Source: Porphyromonadaceae bacterium UBA7572 (GTDB lineage: Bacteria > Bacteroidota > Bacteroidia > Bacteroidales > Muribaculaceae). From it: a stretch of DNA of 48,334 nucleotides. Under the pieces are notes generated by a model. It was not told where the DNA came from. It did no database searches and was given only the letters and a program-made list of their open reading frames with translations. The DNA lies in contig DLLC01000062.1 in assembly GCA_002476625.1 (NCBI GenBank), forward strand, positions 20,675-69,008. The letters are read 5' to 3'. This document shows positions 15,272 to 23,333 of this stretch, in pieces. Positions within the stretch are counted from its first letter, which is position 1; each line of letters starts with the position of its first letter. The position numbers and the translations under genes were made by a program.

Positions 15272-16594
15272 CTAATCCCTAACCTCTTTTACGAACCTGA
15301 TGATGTCGGCTATCACCTGCGAGTCCACATCGTGGGGATTGCCCACATAGTCGAGGCTTTTCTCTACGCCGTCGCAAGGCTGAAAAAGGTGGTTAAGGGA
15401 TGGGTAGCGAATAATTTTAGCTTGCGGCACAAGCGACTTGATGACGGATAGGTTCTGGTCGGCGTCCACTTGAGCATCAAGATCGCCATTGAGCGCAAGC
15501 ATCGCCACGCGTCCGTTCTGTCCAATCTTCTTCAGCGCACCAGCAGGGTCGAGGCGAACAAAATAGCGATACCAAGGTGAAGTGAAGGCGTCTATTTGAG
15601 CATTGCGCACATTCACCGGCAATTCCGCCAACAGCATTTTCAGCTTGCGCGTCAGCACCGATACATTGTCCTCAGTATCAACGGCGGTAAACACAGCCTC
15701 CAGCGTCTCTTTCTTATCTTCTGTAAGTTCTTCACCGGTAACCAGCGCCACCTTTTCGTTCTGGCGCAGAAGCAAATCTTTACCTTTCACGGCAGGGGCA
15801 GCCAGCGTGACAATGAAGCGAGCACCCTTCTGTGCATTCAACACCGCGATCAGCCCGCCCTCGCTATGGCCTATGTAGCCCACACGAGACGAATCCACGC
15901 CAGCCATTCTTTTTAGGGCACACAGCATGGAATGTGCATCGGCGGCAAAATCGGCAGTGGTCTCCATGCCAGAAGCAGCAGTTGAGCGTCCAGCGCCACG
16001 GTCGTCGAAGCGAAGCACGGCTATGCCATTGCGCGCAAGGCTGTCGGCTATCTGGGCAAAAGGCTTATGGTCGCCAATGGTTTCATCGCGATCCTGTGAG
16101 CCACTGCCCGTGAGCATCACCACAGCCGGAAAAGGCCCGGCACCCTGCGGAAGCGAGAATGTGCCGGCTAAGCTCACACCACCACCAGCATCAATGGTCA
16201 CCTCCGTCTCCTTATAGGGCTTAGGGGCAGCGGTGAGCTTCACCACACGTTTGAGATTGAGTGGAAAGTTCTGCCCCATCTGAGAGAATGTGCCGGCCAT
16301 CTGACTGCCGTCGGCGCTCATCGCCGCCTTGTAAGAAGCACCAATGGCTGGCACAGAAACAGAGAGCGAGTCGCCGATCACAGAAGCCGTGCAAGGAATA
16401 CCTGTGGCACCCTGCATCGGACTGTCGAGGGTGCAAGTATAGGCGCCACCATTGTTTTCAACATGAAGCACTAATTTCAAGCTTACAGCGCCCACGCTCA
16501 AATTACCCGACCACTCACCCTGAAAGTGGGCGGCAGTCGCAGAAAAGGAGACCACAACTGCCAACGCAAAAAACAAGATTTTCCTGGTTATCAT
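15272..16594 (-). CDS. Secreted alpha/beta hydrolase
   Basis: This 440-residue exported serine hydrolase has a signal peptide at residues 1-21 (ILFFALAVVVSFSATAA). A ~100-residue beta-rich N-terminal domain (GEWSGNLSVGAVSLKLVLHV to GQNFPLNLKR) follows. The alpha/beta-hydrolase domain shows GSGSQDRDE, FDDRGAGRST, the nucleophile elbow GHSEGG (Ser at about residue 243), an Asp in LNGDLDAQVDADQN and a His in YPSLNHLFQ. The full Ser-Asp-His triad is present. It is most like the periplasmic esterase/dienelactone-hydrolase-type proteins frequent in Bacteroidota. The substrate is unknown. Confidence 0.88.
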   Translation of the reverse strand: MITRKILFFALAVVVSFSATAAHFQGEWSGNLSVGAVSLKLVLHVENNGGAYTCTLDSPMQGATGIPCTASVIGDSLSVSVPAIGASYKAAMSADGSQMAGTFSQMGQNFPLNLKRVVKLTAAPKPYKETEVTIDAGGGVSLAGTFSLPQGAGPFPAVVMLTGSGSQDRDETIGDHKPFAQIADSLARNGIAVLRFDDRGAGRSTAASGMETTADFAADAHSMLCALKRMAGVDSSRVGYIGHSEGGLIAVLNAQKGARFIVTLAAPAVKGKDLLLRQNEKVALVTGEELTEDKKETLEAVFTAVDTEDNVSVLTRKLKMLLAELPVNVRNAQIDAFTSPWYRYFVRLDPAGALKKIGQNGRVAMLALNGDLDAQVDADQNLSVIKSLVPQAKIIRYPSLNHLFQPCDGVEKSLDYVGNPHDVDSQVIADIIRFVKEVRD

Positions 16595-16625
16595 TTATTT
16601 ATTCATTTTGTAAAAATTATAAAAA

Positions 16626-16633
16626 CAAAGGTA
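16626..16633 (-). promoter_or_regulatory. -7 promoter element of the hydrolase gene
   Basis: TACCTTTG on the minus strand matches TAnnTTTG exactly and lies 31 bp before the ATG at 16594. Confidence 0.65.
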
Positions 16634-16668
16634 ACAAAATTCTCTAAAACTTTTTTGACAGCCACCCT

Positions 16669-16716
16669 AAAAAAAGAGAGAGAAGACGCGACCCAAACAA
16701 AATGGCGCGCCTTCTC
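16669..16716 (-). terminator. Terminator of the GLUG surface protein gene
   Basis: The stem GAGAAG-a-CGCG (16680-16690) pairs with CGCG-c-CTTCTC (16706-16716) with one internal mismatch. On the minus strand the stem is followed by a short CTC stretch and then a T run (16669-16675). It starts 40 bp after the stop of the large gene. Confidence 0.75.
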
Positions 16717-16755
16717 ATTTTTAGCGTTCGCTATGACGGCAAAAACAGCGGAATG

Positions 16756-19700
16756 CTATTTCTCCCCTGCTATTATTTTTGTGGCTTCACGGGAGCCGTC
16801 GCTGTAAACAGTGATAACCACGTTCACGCCGTCAAACGGAGTGGCCGACACCATTCCATTCGGCGACACATAGGTCGTAGAGACTACACCCTTAGCCGTT
16901 GCCACGTCAGCCAGGCCAGAGGGCTCAAACATAGCCTCGGCAACTGCCGACGGATAGAAGTTATGTTTGCCGGCAATCACTTTCACTGTGATAGATCTTC
17001 CCTTTGGTGGATATACCGGATCGGTGGTGCTTTTGCCCGTGTCCACTGTGGGCTCGGTTCCATCGAGCGTGTAGTAGTAGGTCACACCGTCCATGTCATC
17101 GGCAAATGTGAGTCTGTTGGCATACGCATCGTATGAGATTGTAGGCTGTGGCACAGAATCGGGTACTGCTGCCACAGGAATGCGCTTCACAAATCCGCCA
17201 TAGGTTGCCACCAGCGTGTCGGCCAGCACAGGAGCGGCGTCCATCCATAGCGTAGTGCCATCTTTGACGGAGAATGCTCCTGTGCCCTTCACCACGCTCC
17301 ACACAAGGCCCTCGGCCTTATTGAGGCTAATGTCAGACTTGATGGAGTCGGCGCGAGAGTTGGTGTCGAAGAATGCCACGCTCAAGGCTCCGGCTTTTGC
17401 ACCTGCCTCATCAGCAAAAGTTTTGAGAGAGGGGTATTGTCCTTTCTCGAACGACCAGTAGGTGGCGTCGAGCCCTTCGATTGGCTTGCCGCTCGTGAGC
17501 TCAGCGGTAGTCACGCCAAGGCCGCCGTCGTAAGTGGCGCCATGCGCGGTGGTGAAAGTGCTGAGCTGCCTATCGTAGTAGGAATATTCGAGAATTCCTT
17601 TTTTGTAGAGCTTGCCTATGCAGTTGCCTATCGTGTTGTCTTTGTCTGTGTTGTCGGTCCATAGCATACCCACGTTGAGCGTGGCCGACTGCATCACCTG
17701 AGTGGTGGTGCCATTGAACCATGCTTGAATACCGCCCACATATTTAGGCGCATGCACATAACCGGTGTTAAGCACATTCTTGAGCGTGCCAAAGTTGGTT
17801 TCCACAATTCCGCCTGCACTGTTGAGCTTGTTCCAAGCGTAGGAGTTGTTGATGTGCTCCACACCTACCTCACCAGCGTTTTGGCAATTCTCGATAGTTC
17901 CCTTATTGCATGCGGTGATACCGCCTGCGTTGAAATATCCGGCAGTAATTCTACCTGCGTTATAGCAGTCGCGCACAGTGCCCTTCTCGTTGTAGCCACA
18001 GATACCGCCCAAGTTGCCCGAGTGCGCCGTCACATTGGCGTAGTTACGGCAGTTCAGAATGGTGCCGTAGTTGTAGCCAACGAATCCGCCCACATTTGAG
18101 TAGCCAGTGATGTCGCCATAGAGGCGGAGGTTCTTAATCACGCCGTCTTCCTTCAGTATGCCCACAAATGCAATGTATTTCTTGCGCTGGTCGGTAGGGA
18201 TGGTGCTGTCTGCAGCAAGCACACATCTATTGAGATACAGGTTGGTGACTTTGTGGCCATCACCATCGAGTGTGCCTGCAAATCCATAGGTGCGCGAGTC
18301 GTTGATACCGATACCCACAAAGTTAGGGTCTTTTTCAAGGTCAATGTCGTCGGTAACCTTAAAATAAGTGCCTTCAAACGACAGCAGATTATTGGTGGTG
18401 GCCGATGCAAGGGTCATCAAGTCGGCCTTGTTCTTGATAAGATAAGGCTCGGCCTCGGTGCCTTTACCCTCAAACAGGCTGGCAGGCGCAAGCTTTATCA
18501 CAATCTGCTTCTTCACATTGCCAGAAGATGCCACAAGCGTGTCGGTGGACACAGAGCCTGTGAGATGTATGTTGCCCTTGCTGTCGATGTTCACACCTAT
18601 GCCCTCGGAAGTGGCCACTCCGCCACGCAGCACTTGCCACTTCACAGAGTTGAGCGTGCTGGCAGTGAAGTCGGTGCTCACTTGCGCCACACTCTGGTTG
18701 TCGTCGGCCAATTGCATGGGAGCGGCTGCCACATAGGCGGCGGCACTTTTCTCCAAGCCCTTGAGGCGAGGATACCTTCCAGCCTCAATCACCCACACAG
18801 AGTCGGCGTAGCCTTCAAGAGTGGCTGCGGTGAGCTTTGAAGTGGGCAGTGCGCCGTCAAGGTCCTTATAGCTGGGATTGATTTGTCTGTCAAAATAAGC
18901 ATTGGTCACAGCCGGAGCCTTGCCCAATGTGGAGGCGTCGAACTTTCCGATGAATGGCATATATGCCTCGGAGGAGGTGGATTTAAACACGCCAGAGGCA
19001 AACACATTGGTCAGTTCATTCTGATTGCGATGCCCCTCCACGTCGTAAGTGTTAAGAGCCACACCCACAATTGCACCCGTGCGTGTGCCACCTGTCTCAA
19101 GATTACCGGCAAAGTAGCAGTCCCTTACTATGGAGCCCTGGATGCCGCCCACCACGCCGCCAAGGCCTGATGCCGAAACGCCATTCGTGGGCGTATGGAT
19201 AGTGCCAATACCGAAGCAGCGCTCTATGATGCCCTCGCTGCTCACGCCAGCCACAAGACCCGCATATTCGCCATTGTAGGTTGGCACCACGTCGCCACTG
19301 AAATAGCTGTCGGAGAGCCTTCCCCCGCGCTCATAACCGAGGAAACCTACCACTCCGCCCACAGAGGCCGTCTCCTGCGTGGAGGTAGCTGTGACAGTAG
19401 TGTTGGTGGCCACCAAGTTTTTAGCAGGCCATCTCAGCACACCAAACACGCCACCCACTTGCGACGCGCCTGTCACTTTACCTGTGAAGGAGACGTTACT
19501 TGCCGGCCCTGACGAGCCCGACACACCGCCAGCGCAATAGACGCCCTTCACATCACCGTTGGTGACAGTGATATTTTCAAGCGAGCCTTGGCAATAGGCC
19601 GCCACCGTACCGGCATACATGTATTGGTCGATAATCTTTGGGTTGGTGAGCTTCACATTCTTGATGCTTGCCACCGTGTCCACTGCACCGAACAGCGCAG

Positions 19701-21024
19701 CATCGCCCGCTTTTCCACTGCTTACATAGAGGTTGGATATCACTTTGTTGCCACCATCATAGTGCCCGGCAAAGCGATACACTTCATCAAATCCGCCGAT
19801 AGGAGGGAAATTGATGCCATTGAGATTGATAGCCTTGGTCTGCTTGAAGTATTTGCCTTCAAAGGCCTTATAGCATCGAGCCGAAGCCTGTACGCCCGAC
19901 ACATAGTTCACACTGTCTGACAGCGCGAGCAGGTCGGCTGCCGTCTCTATGAGCCAGGGGTCGTCTGCCGTTCCGGATCCTTTCCAGCCCACCTGTGTCT
20001 GGGCCGCCGGATACTTGATTGCAAACGGCAGCTGTATTTCGGAAGAGTTGGCGCGGAAAGTCCATGCGCCAGATGGGGTGCAAATGGTCCAGTTGCCCCA
20101 GCTGAGCTTGTTGCCGTCGGTAGTGCCGGTGGTTGGCGCGTGGGTGTAGATAAGCCCTTGAGCATAGTCGGCCTTATAGTTGTAGAAATACTGGTTGTTG
20201 GAGGTGAACAGCACTTGCGGACGTATGGCGAGCGTCTTGTCGCCTTTAACCTGCACCCTGAGCATACAGCTGTAGCCCGCCAGGTTGTAGATGGCGATTT
20301 CATTGTCGGAGGTCTGCTCCGCATACACGCTGTGGGTGACACTTGTCACAACGTTTGCCGTGTCGAGCGAAGCGCTGGTCATTTGTGCGTTGGCGCTGAT
20401 AAATTTCGAGCTTTCCAGCGTTCCAAACGTATAGTTCTTGTAATCGCCCGTTGTAATCAGCACACACCATGGCCGAAGCGTGAGCACGCCATTTTCCACC
20501 ACGCCATTGACGGTGGAGGTGGTGTCGAAGCTCTTCAAGTCGTCAGTGACGCTCGCCAGCACGCAGCGCCCGTATTTGTCGGAATTATAGGCGGTCTGCA
20601 CCGGAAATGCCACTTCGCCTGTGGCATGGTTGAGCCGTCCCTTGATGGTTTGGCCCATGGCGTTGAAGTTACCGATTTCAATAGTGGAGTCTCCAAGGGT
20701 CACCTGGGTCTGGTGTGACGCGCTAAACACCCCGCCCGATGCGTAGTTGATCTGTATCACGGGGTTGGAAAAAGGTGAAATTTCTCCCACCCTGCGGGGC
20801 GGGGCGCTCCGCTGTGCAAGACGGTGGCTTGCCACTGTGGCCGCCTCTACTTTCTGCAATTCCGCTGCGCCATGGGCAAAAATTGCGCGCTGTCCCAGTT
20901 TCTGCTCCAGGGGACGCTGTGCACGCCCTTGCTCCGCATCGAAAAAAGGCGGATTGGCAGCCCGCACACTGAAGCCTGTGCAAGCGACTGCCACAAACGC
21001 AATCAGCTTGTAAAATTTTTTCAT
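16756..21024 (-). CDS. Large secreted GLUG-repeat protein with T9SS C-terminal domain
   Basis: This is a surface protein of 1422 residues from ATG 21024; a longer frame to 21060 would put 12 residues before the signal peptide KKFYKLIAFVAVACTGFSVRA. The N-terminal ~350 residues are beta-rich. Two large blocks follow (about 355-760 and 860-1270), each opening with a similar GTADDPWLIETAADLLALS / GTEAEPYLIKNKADLMTLA segment and then GLUG-type beta-helix repeats such as NVGGFVGYNYGTI and NLGGICGYNEKGTV. A chitobiase-type C-terminal domain (YYYTLDGTEPTVDTG) follows. The end, TYVSPNGMVSATPFDGVNVVITVY to ATKIIAGEK, looks like a T9SS sorting domain. Function is probably adhesion or glycan binding; no enzyme motif was seen. 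Confidence 0.82.
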   Translation of the reverse strand: MKKFYKLIAFVAVACTGFSVRAANPPFFDAEQGRAQRPLEQKLGQRAIFAHGAAELQKVEAATVASHRLAQRSAPPRRVGEISPFSNPVIQINYASGGVFSASHQTQVTLGDSTIEIGNFNAMGQTIKGRLNHATGEVAFPVQTAYNSDKYGRCVLASVTDDLKSFDTTSTVNGVVENGVLTLRPWCVLITTGDYKNYTFGTLESSKFISANAQMTSASLDTANVVTSVTHSVYAEQTSDNEIAIYNLAGYSCMLRVQVKGDKTLAIRPQVLFTSNNQYFYNYKADYAQGLIYTHAPTTGTTDGNKLSWGNWTICTPSGAWTFRANSSEIQLPFAIKYPAAQTQVGWKGSGTADDPWLIETAADLLALSDSVNYVSGVQASARCYKAFEGKYFKQTKAINLNGINFPPIGGFDEVYRFAGHYDGGNKVISNLYVSSGKAGDAALFGAVDTVASIKNVKLTNPKIIDQYMYAGTVAAYCQGSLENITVTNGDVKGVYCAGGVSGSSGPASNVSFTGKVTGASQVGGVFGVLRWPAKNLVATNTTVTATSTQETASVGGVVGFLGYERGGRLSDSYFSGDVVPTYNGEYAGLVAGVSSEGIIERCFGIGTIHTPTNGVSASGLGGVVGGIQGSIVRDCYFAGNLETGGTRTGAIVGVALNTYDVEGHRNQNELTNVFASGVFKSTSSEAYMPFIGKFDASTLGKAPAVTNAYFDRQINPSYKDLDGALPTSKLTAATLEGYADSVWVIEAGRYPRLKGLEKSAAAYVAAAPMQLADDNQSVAQVSTDFTASTLNSVKWQVLRGGVATSEGIGVNIDSKGNIHLTGSVSTDTLVASSGNVKKQIVIKLAPASLFEGKGTEAEPYLIKNKADLMTLASATTNNLLSFEGTYFKVTDDIDLEKDPNFVGIGINDSRTYGFAGTLDGDGHKVTNLYLNRCVLAADSTIPTDQRKKYIAFVGILKEDGVIKNLRLYGDITGYSNVGGFVGYNYGTILNCRNYANVTAHSGNLGGICGYNEKGTVRDCYNAGRITAGYFNAGGITACNKGTIENCQNAGEVGVEHINNSYAWNKLNSAGGIVETNFGTLKNVLNTGYVHAPKYVGGIQAWFNGTTTQVMQSATLNVGMLWTDNTDKDNTIGNCIGKLYKKGILEYSYYDRQLSTFTTAHGATYDGGLGVTTAELTSGKPIEGLDATYWSFEKGQYPSLKTFADEAGAKAGALSVAFFDTNSRADSIKSDISLNKAEGLVWSVVKGTGAFSVKDGTTLWMDAAPVLADTLVATYGGFVKRIPVAAVPDSVPQPTISYDAYANRLTFADDMDGVTYYYTLDGTEPTVDTGKSTTDPVYPPKGRSITVKVIAGKHNFYPSAVAEAMFEPSGLADVATAKGVVSTTYVSPNGMVSATPFDGVNVVITVYSDGSREATKIIAGEK

Positions 21025-21169
21025 AAGCGATTCTGAAGTCCGCAACACTTTGGTTAACATTCTTTTTATAACCCTACCCAGTACTACAATTTGACTTGAG
21101 GGGGCCGTGTGCGAAATCCACTCGCTTTAGTGTTGCTTAATCAAGCAGCGAACTCAGCAACAGCCACGA

Positions 21170-21177
21170 CAAAAGTA
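21170..21177 (-). promoter_or_regulatory. Candidate -7 element of the GLUG protein gene
   Basis: TACTTTTG on the minus strand fits TAnnTTTG, about 145 bp upstream of the ATG at 21024. The intervening leader has no obvious gene. The whole 21025-21355 gap holds only divergent promoters and AT-rich DNA. Confidence 0.5.
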
Positions 21178-21355
21178 ATAAAATATAACCAGAAATCACA
21201 GTATTCGTAAAAATAATTCCATAAAACAGCATTATTAGTATCGGTTTATTACATCCTGTCTTGCTTGACGAATATAAAAAGAGGGCAAACAGTCCACTCA
21301 TTCAAAGGGCGGTAATTTATAATCGGTAATTTCAAATCATTCTTGATATTTTTCG

Positions 21356-21363
21356 TACCTTTG
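21356..21363 (+). promoter_or_regulatory. -7 promoter element of dnaX
   Basis: TACCTTTG matches TAnnTTTG. It overlaps the upstream in-frame GTG at 21363, so transcription would start after that codon. This decides in favour of the ATG at 21393 as the dnaX start. Confidence 0.68.
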
Positions 21364-21392
21364 TGAGTAAAACAAATGAAGCCTTCAAGATT

Positions 21393-23180
21393 ATGAGTGA
21401 AAACTATATAGTTTCGGCAAGGAAGTACCGCCCGGCGAGTTTCGCAACGGTGGTGGGCCAGCAATCGCTCACCCACACGCTCAAGTCGGCTATCGCCAGT
21501 GGCAAACTGGCACACGCCTACCTGTTCTGCGGGCCGCGTGGCGTGGGTAAGACCACCTGTGCGCGTATCTTTGCCAAAGCCATCAACTGCCAGCACCTCA
21601 CCGCCGACGGCGAGCCGTGCAACGAGTGCGAGTCGTGCCGTGCGTTCAACGAGCAGCGATCCTACAACATCATTGAGCTCGACGCCGCCAGCAACAACTC
21701 TGTGGACGACATTCGCACCATCGTGGACCAAGTGCGCATTCCGCCGCAAGTGGGAAAATACCGTGTGTTTATCATCGACGAGGTGCACATGCTCACCACA
21801 GCGGCCTTCAATGCCTTTCTGAAGACGCTTGAGGAGCCACCCGAATACGCCATCTTTATCTTGGCCACCACCGAGAAGCAGAAAATCATACCCACCATTC
21901 TGTCGAGATGCCAAATCTACGATTTCGCGCGCATCAAAGTGCCCGACATCGTGGAGCAGCTGAAATACATCTGCCAGGACCGCGGCGTGACCGCCGAAAA
22001 TGCAGCCCTTAATGTGATTGCGCAAAAGGCCGACGGGGCCATGCGCGACGCGCTGTCGATTTTCGACCAGGTGGCGGCTTCGTGCGAGGGCAACATCACC
22101 TACCAGGGCGCTATCGACAACCTCAACGTGCTCGACCACGACTACTATTTCCGCCTCGACGAGGCTTTTCTAAAAAGCGACATACCCGCGGCGCTGCTCA
22201 TCTACAAGGAAATCCGTGAGCGTGGCTTCGACTCACAGTTCTTCATCAACGGTCTGGCACAGCATTTCCGCGACCTGATGGTGGCAAGCAATCCACAGAC
22301 TGCGGCGCTGCTGGAAATGAACGATGAAGTGGCTCAAAGATATGTGCTTGAGTCGCAGAAATTCGCGCCCACCTACTTCTACCGCGTGATGGATCTGTGC
22401 AACTTCTGCGACCTCAACTATCGCGATGCCAGCAACAAGCAATTTCTGGTGGAGCTTACGCTTATCAAAATTTGCCAACTGCTGAGTGGCCCGATGCCTC
22501 CTGCCGGCGGCGACCAGCCTCCCGTGAAGAAAATGCAGACTCCCCAAGCCACCGTCACACAGACTTCACCTGCACAGCCTTCGACTGCCACACCGCAAGC
22601 GCAAGTCGCACCATCTATCGCCTCGTCGCCATCTATACCCTACAAGCCCATGGGTGGTGGTATAGTGCCACAGCAGCCTACCGCCGCCCAGCAGAAGCGC
22701 CGCCCAGCAGAAAGGGCGGTGCCTCATATCTATATCAACAACAAGGAACTCGCCGCAGAGGAAGCGGCAAAAAAGGAGGCCACAAAAAAGACCCAAACCG
22801 CCACCACATTCACAGAGAACAAGCCCATCACCCCCGACCAACTCGCGCAAGCTTGGCTCGCCTACGCACAGGCGCACCCTAAAGATGTGATTGTGGCCAA
22901 CGCCATTCGCCGCGCCGCGCCCACGCTGGTGAGCGGCACGCACTACAAAGTGATGCTCGCCAATGAAGGGGAGGCCGGGTTTATGCAAAATATGATGCCC
23001 GACATTCTCAATCACTTGAGAAACACTCTCCAAAACAGTACCATCACCATGGATATCGAACTCGACAAGACCATAAAGACACCCAAAATCATGACCGAGC
23101 GAGAACTCGTGAACGACCTCATCTCACGCCGCCCCGAATTCAAGCAGCTCATCAGCGACTTCCAGCTCTCCATCAAATAA
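21393..23180 (+). CDS. dnaX: DNA polymerase III subunit gamma/tau
   Basis: This is the clamp-loader ATPase that organises the replisome; 595 residues from ATG 21393. The N-terminal YIVSARKYRPASFATVVGQQ is a family signature. Walker A GPRGVGKT is at residues 47-54, followed by a zinc module (CNECESC), Walker B with IDEVHML, then LEEPPE and ILSRCQ with the arginine-finger SRC motif. Domain III ends near residue 365. The rest is a Gln/Pro/Ala/Thr-rich linker and a C-terminal domain likely to be tau-specific. Two in-frame A_AAA_AAG heptamers (22769-22790) lie in the linker and could produce a shorter gamma form. Confidence 0.96.
   Translation: MSENYIVSARKYRPASFATVVGQQSLTHTLKSAIASGKLAHAYLFCGPRGVGKTTCARIFAKAINCQHLTADGEPCNECESCRAFNEQRSYNIIELDAASNNSVDDIRTIVDQVRIPPQVGKYRVFIIDEVHMLTTAAFNAFLKTLEEPPEYAIFILATTEKQKIIPTILSRCQIYDFARIKVPDIVEQLKYICQDRGVTAENAALNVIAQKADGAMRDALSIFDQVAASCEGNITYQGAIDNLNVLDHDYYFRLDEAFLKSDIPAALLIYKEIRERGFDSQFFINGLAQHFRDLMVASNPQTAALLEMNDEVAQRYVLESQKFAPTYFYRVMDLCNFCDLNYRDASNKQFLVELTLIKICQLLSGPMPPAGGDQPPVKKMQTPQATVTQTSPAQPSTATPQAQVAPSIASSPSIPYKPMGGGIVPQQPTAAQQKRRPAERAVPHIYINNKELAAEEAAKKEATKKTQTATTFTENKPITPDQLAQAWLAYAQAHPKDVIVANAIRRAAPTLVSGTHYKVMLANEGEAGFMQNMMPDILNHLRNTLQNSTITMDIELDKTIKTPKIMTERELVNDLISRRPEFKQLISDFQLSIK
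22769..22790 (+). promoter_or_regulatory. Tandem A_AAA_AAG slippery heptamers in dnaX (candidate -1 frameshift site)
   Basis: The zero-frame codons read GCA AAA AAG at 22767-22775 and ACA AAA AAG at 22782-22790, so both hexa-A runs sit in the register of a -1 slippery heptamer. An AGGAGG (22774-22779) lies between them, four bases before the second. A -1 shift at the first site would add about 35 residues and stop at TAA 22880-22882, giving a protein of roughly 496 residues without the C-terminal tau region. No strong downstream hairpin was seen. Confidence 0.5.
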
Positions 23181-23206
23181 AGCACATTTGTGAGCACGTG
23201 TAAAAG

Positions 23207-23227
23207 TGGCCATGGTGCGCATGGCCA
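23207..23227. terminator. Hairpin between convergent dnaX and porZ-like genes
   Basis: TGGCCATG (23207-23214) pairs with CATGGCCA (23220-23227) around a 5-nt loop, 27 bp past the dnaX stop. There is no T run, so its role as a terminator is uncertain. Confidence 0.35.
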
Positions 23228-23333
23228 TAGGCGTCCGTGAAATATCACCACCTTACTTCCATTTCCTATTTTTTCTGACGTTTCTTGCACCTATTAGGCG
23301 GCTCAAGCCAAGCGCATACTCTCAAATCCGGGA

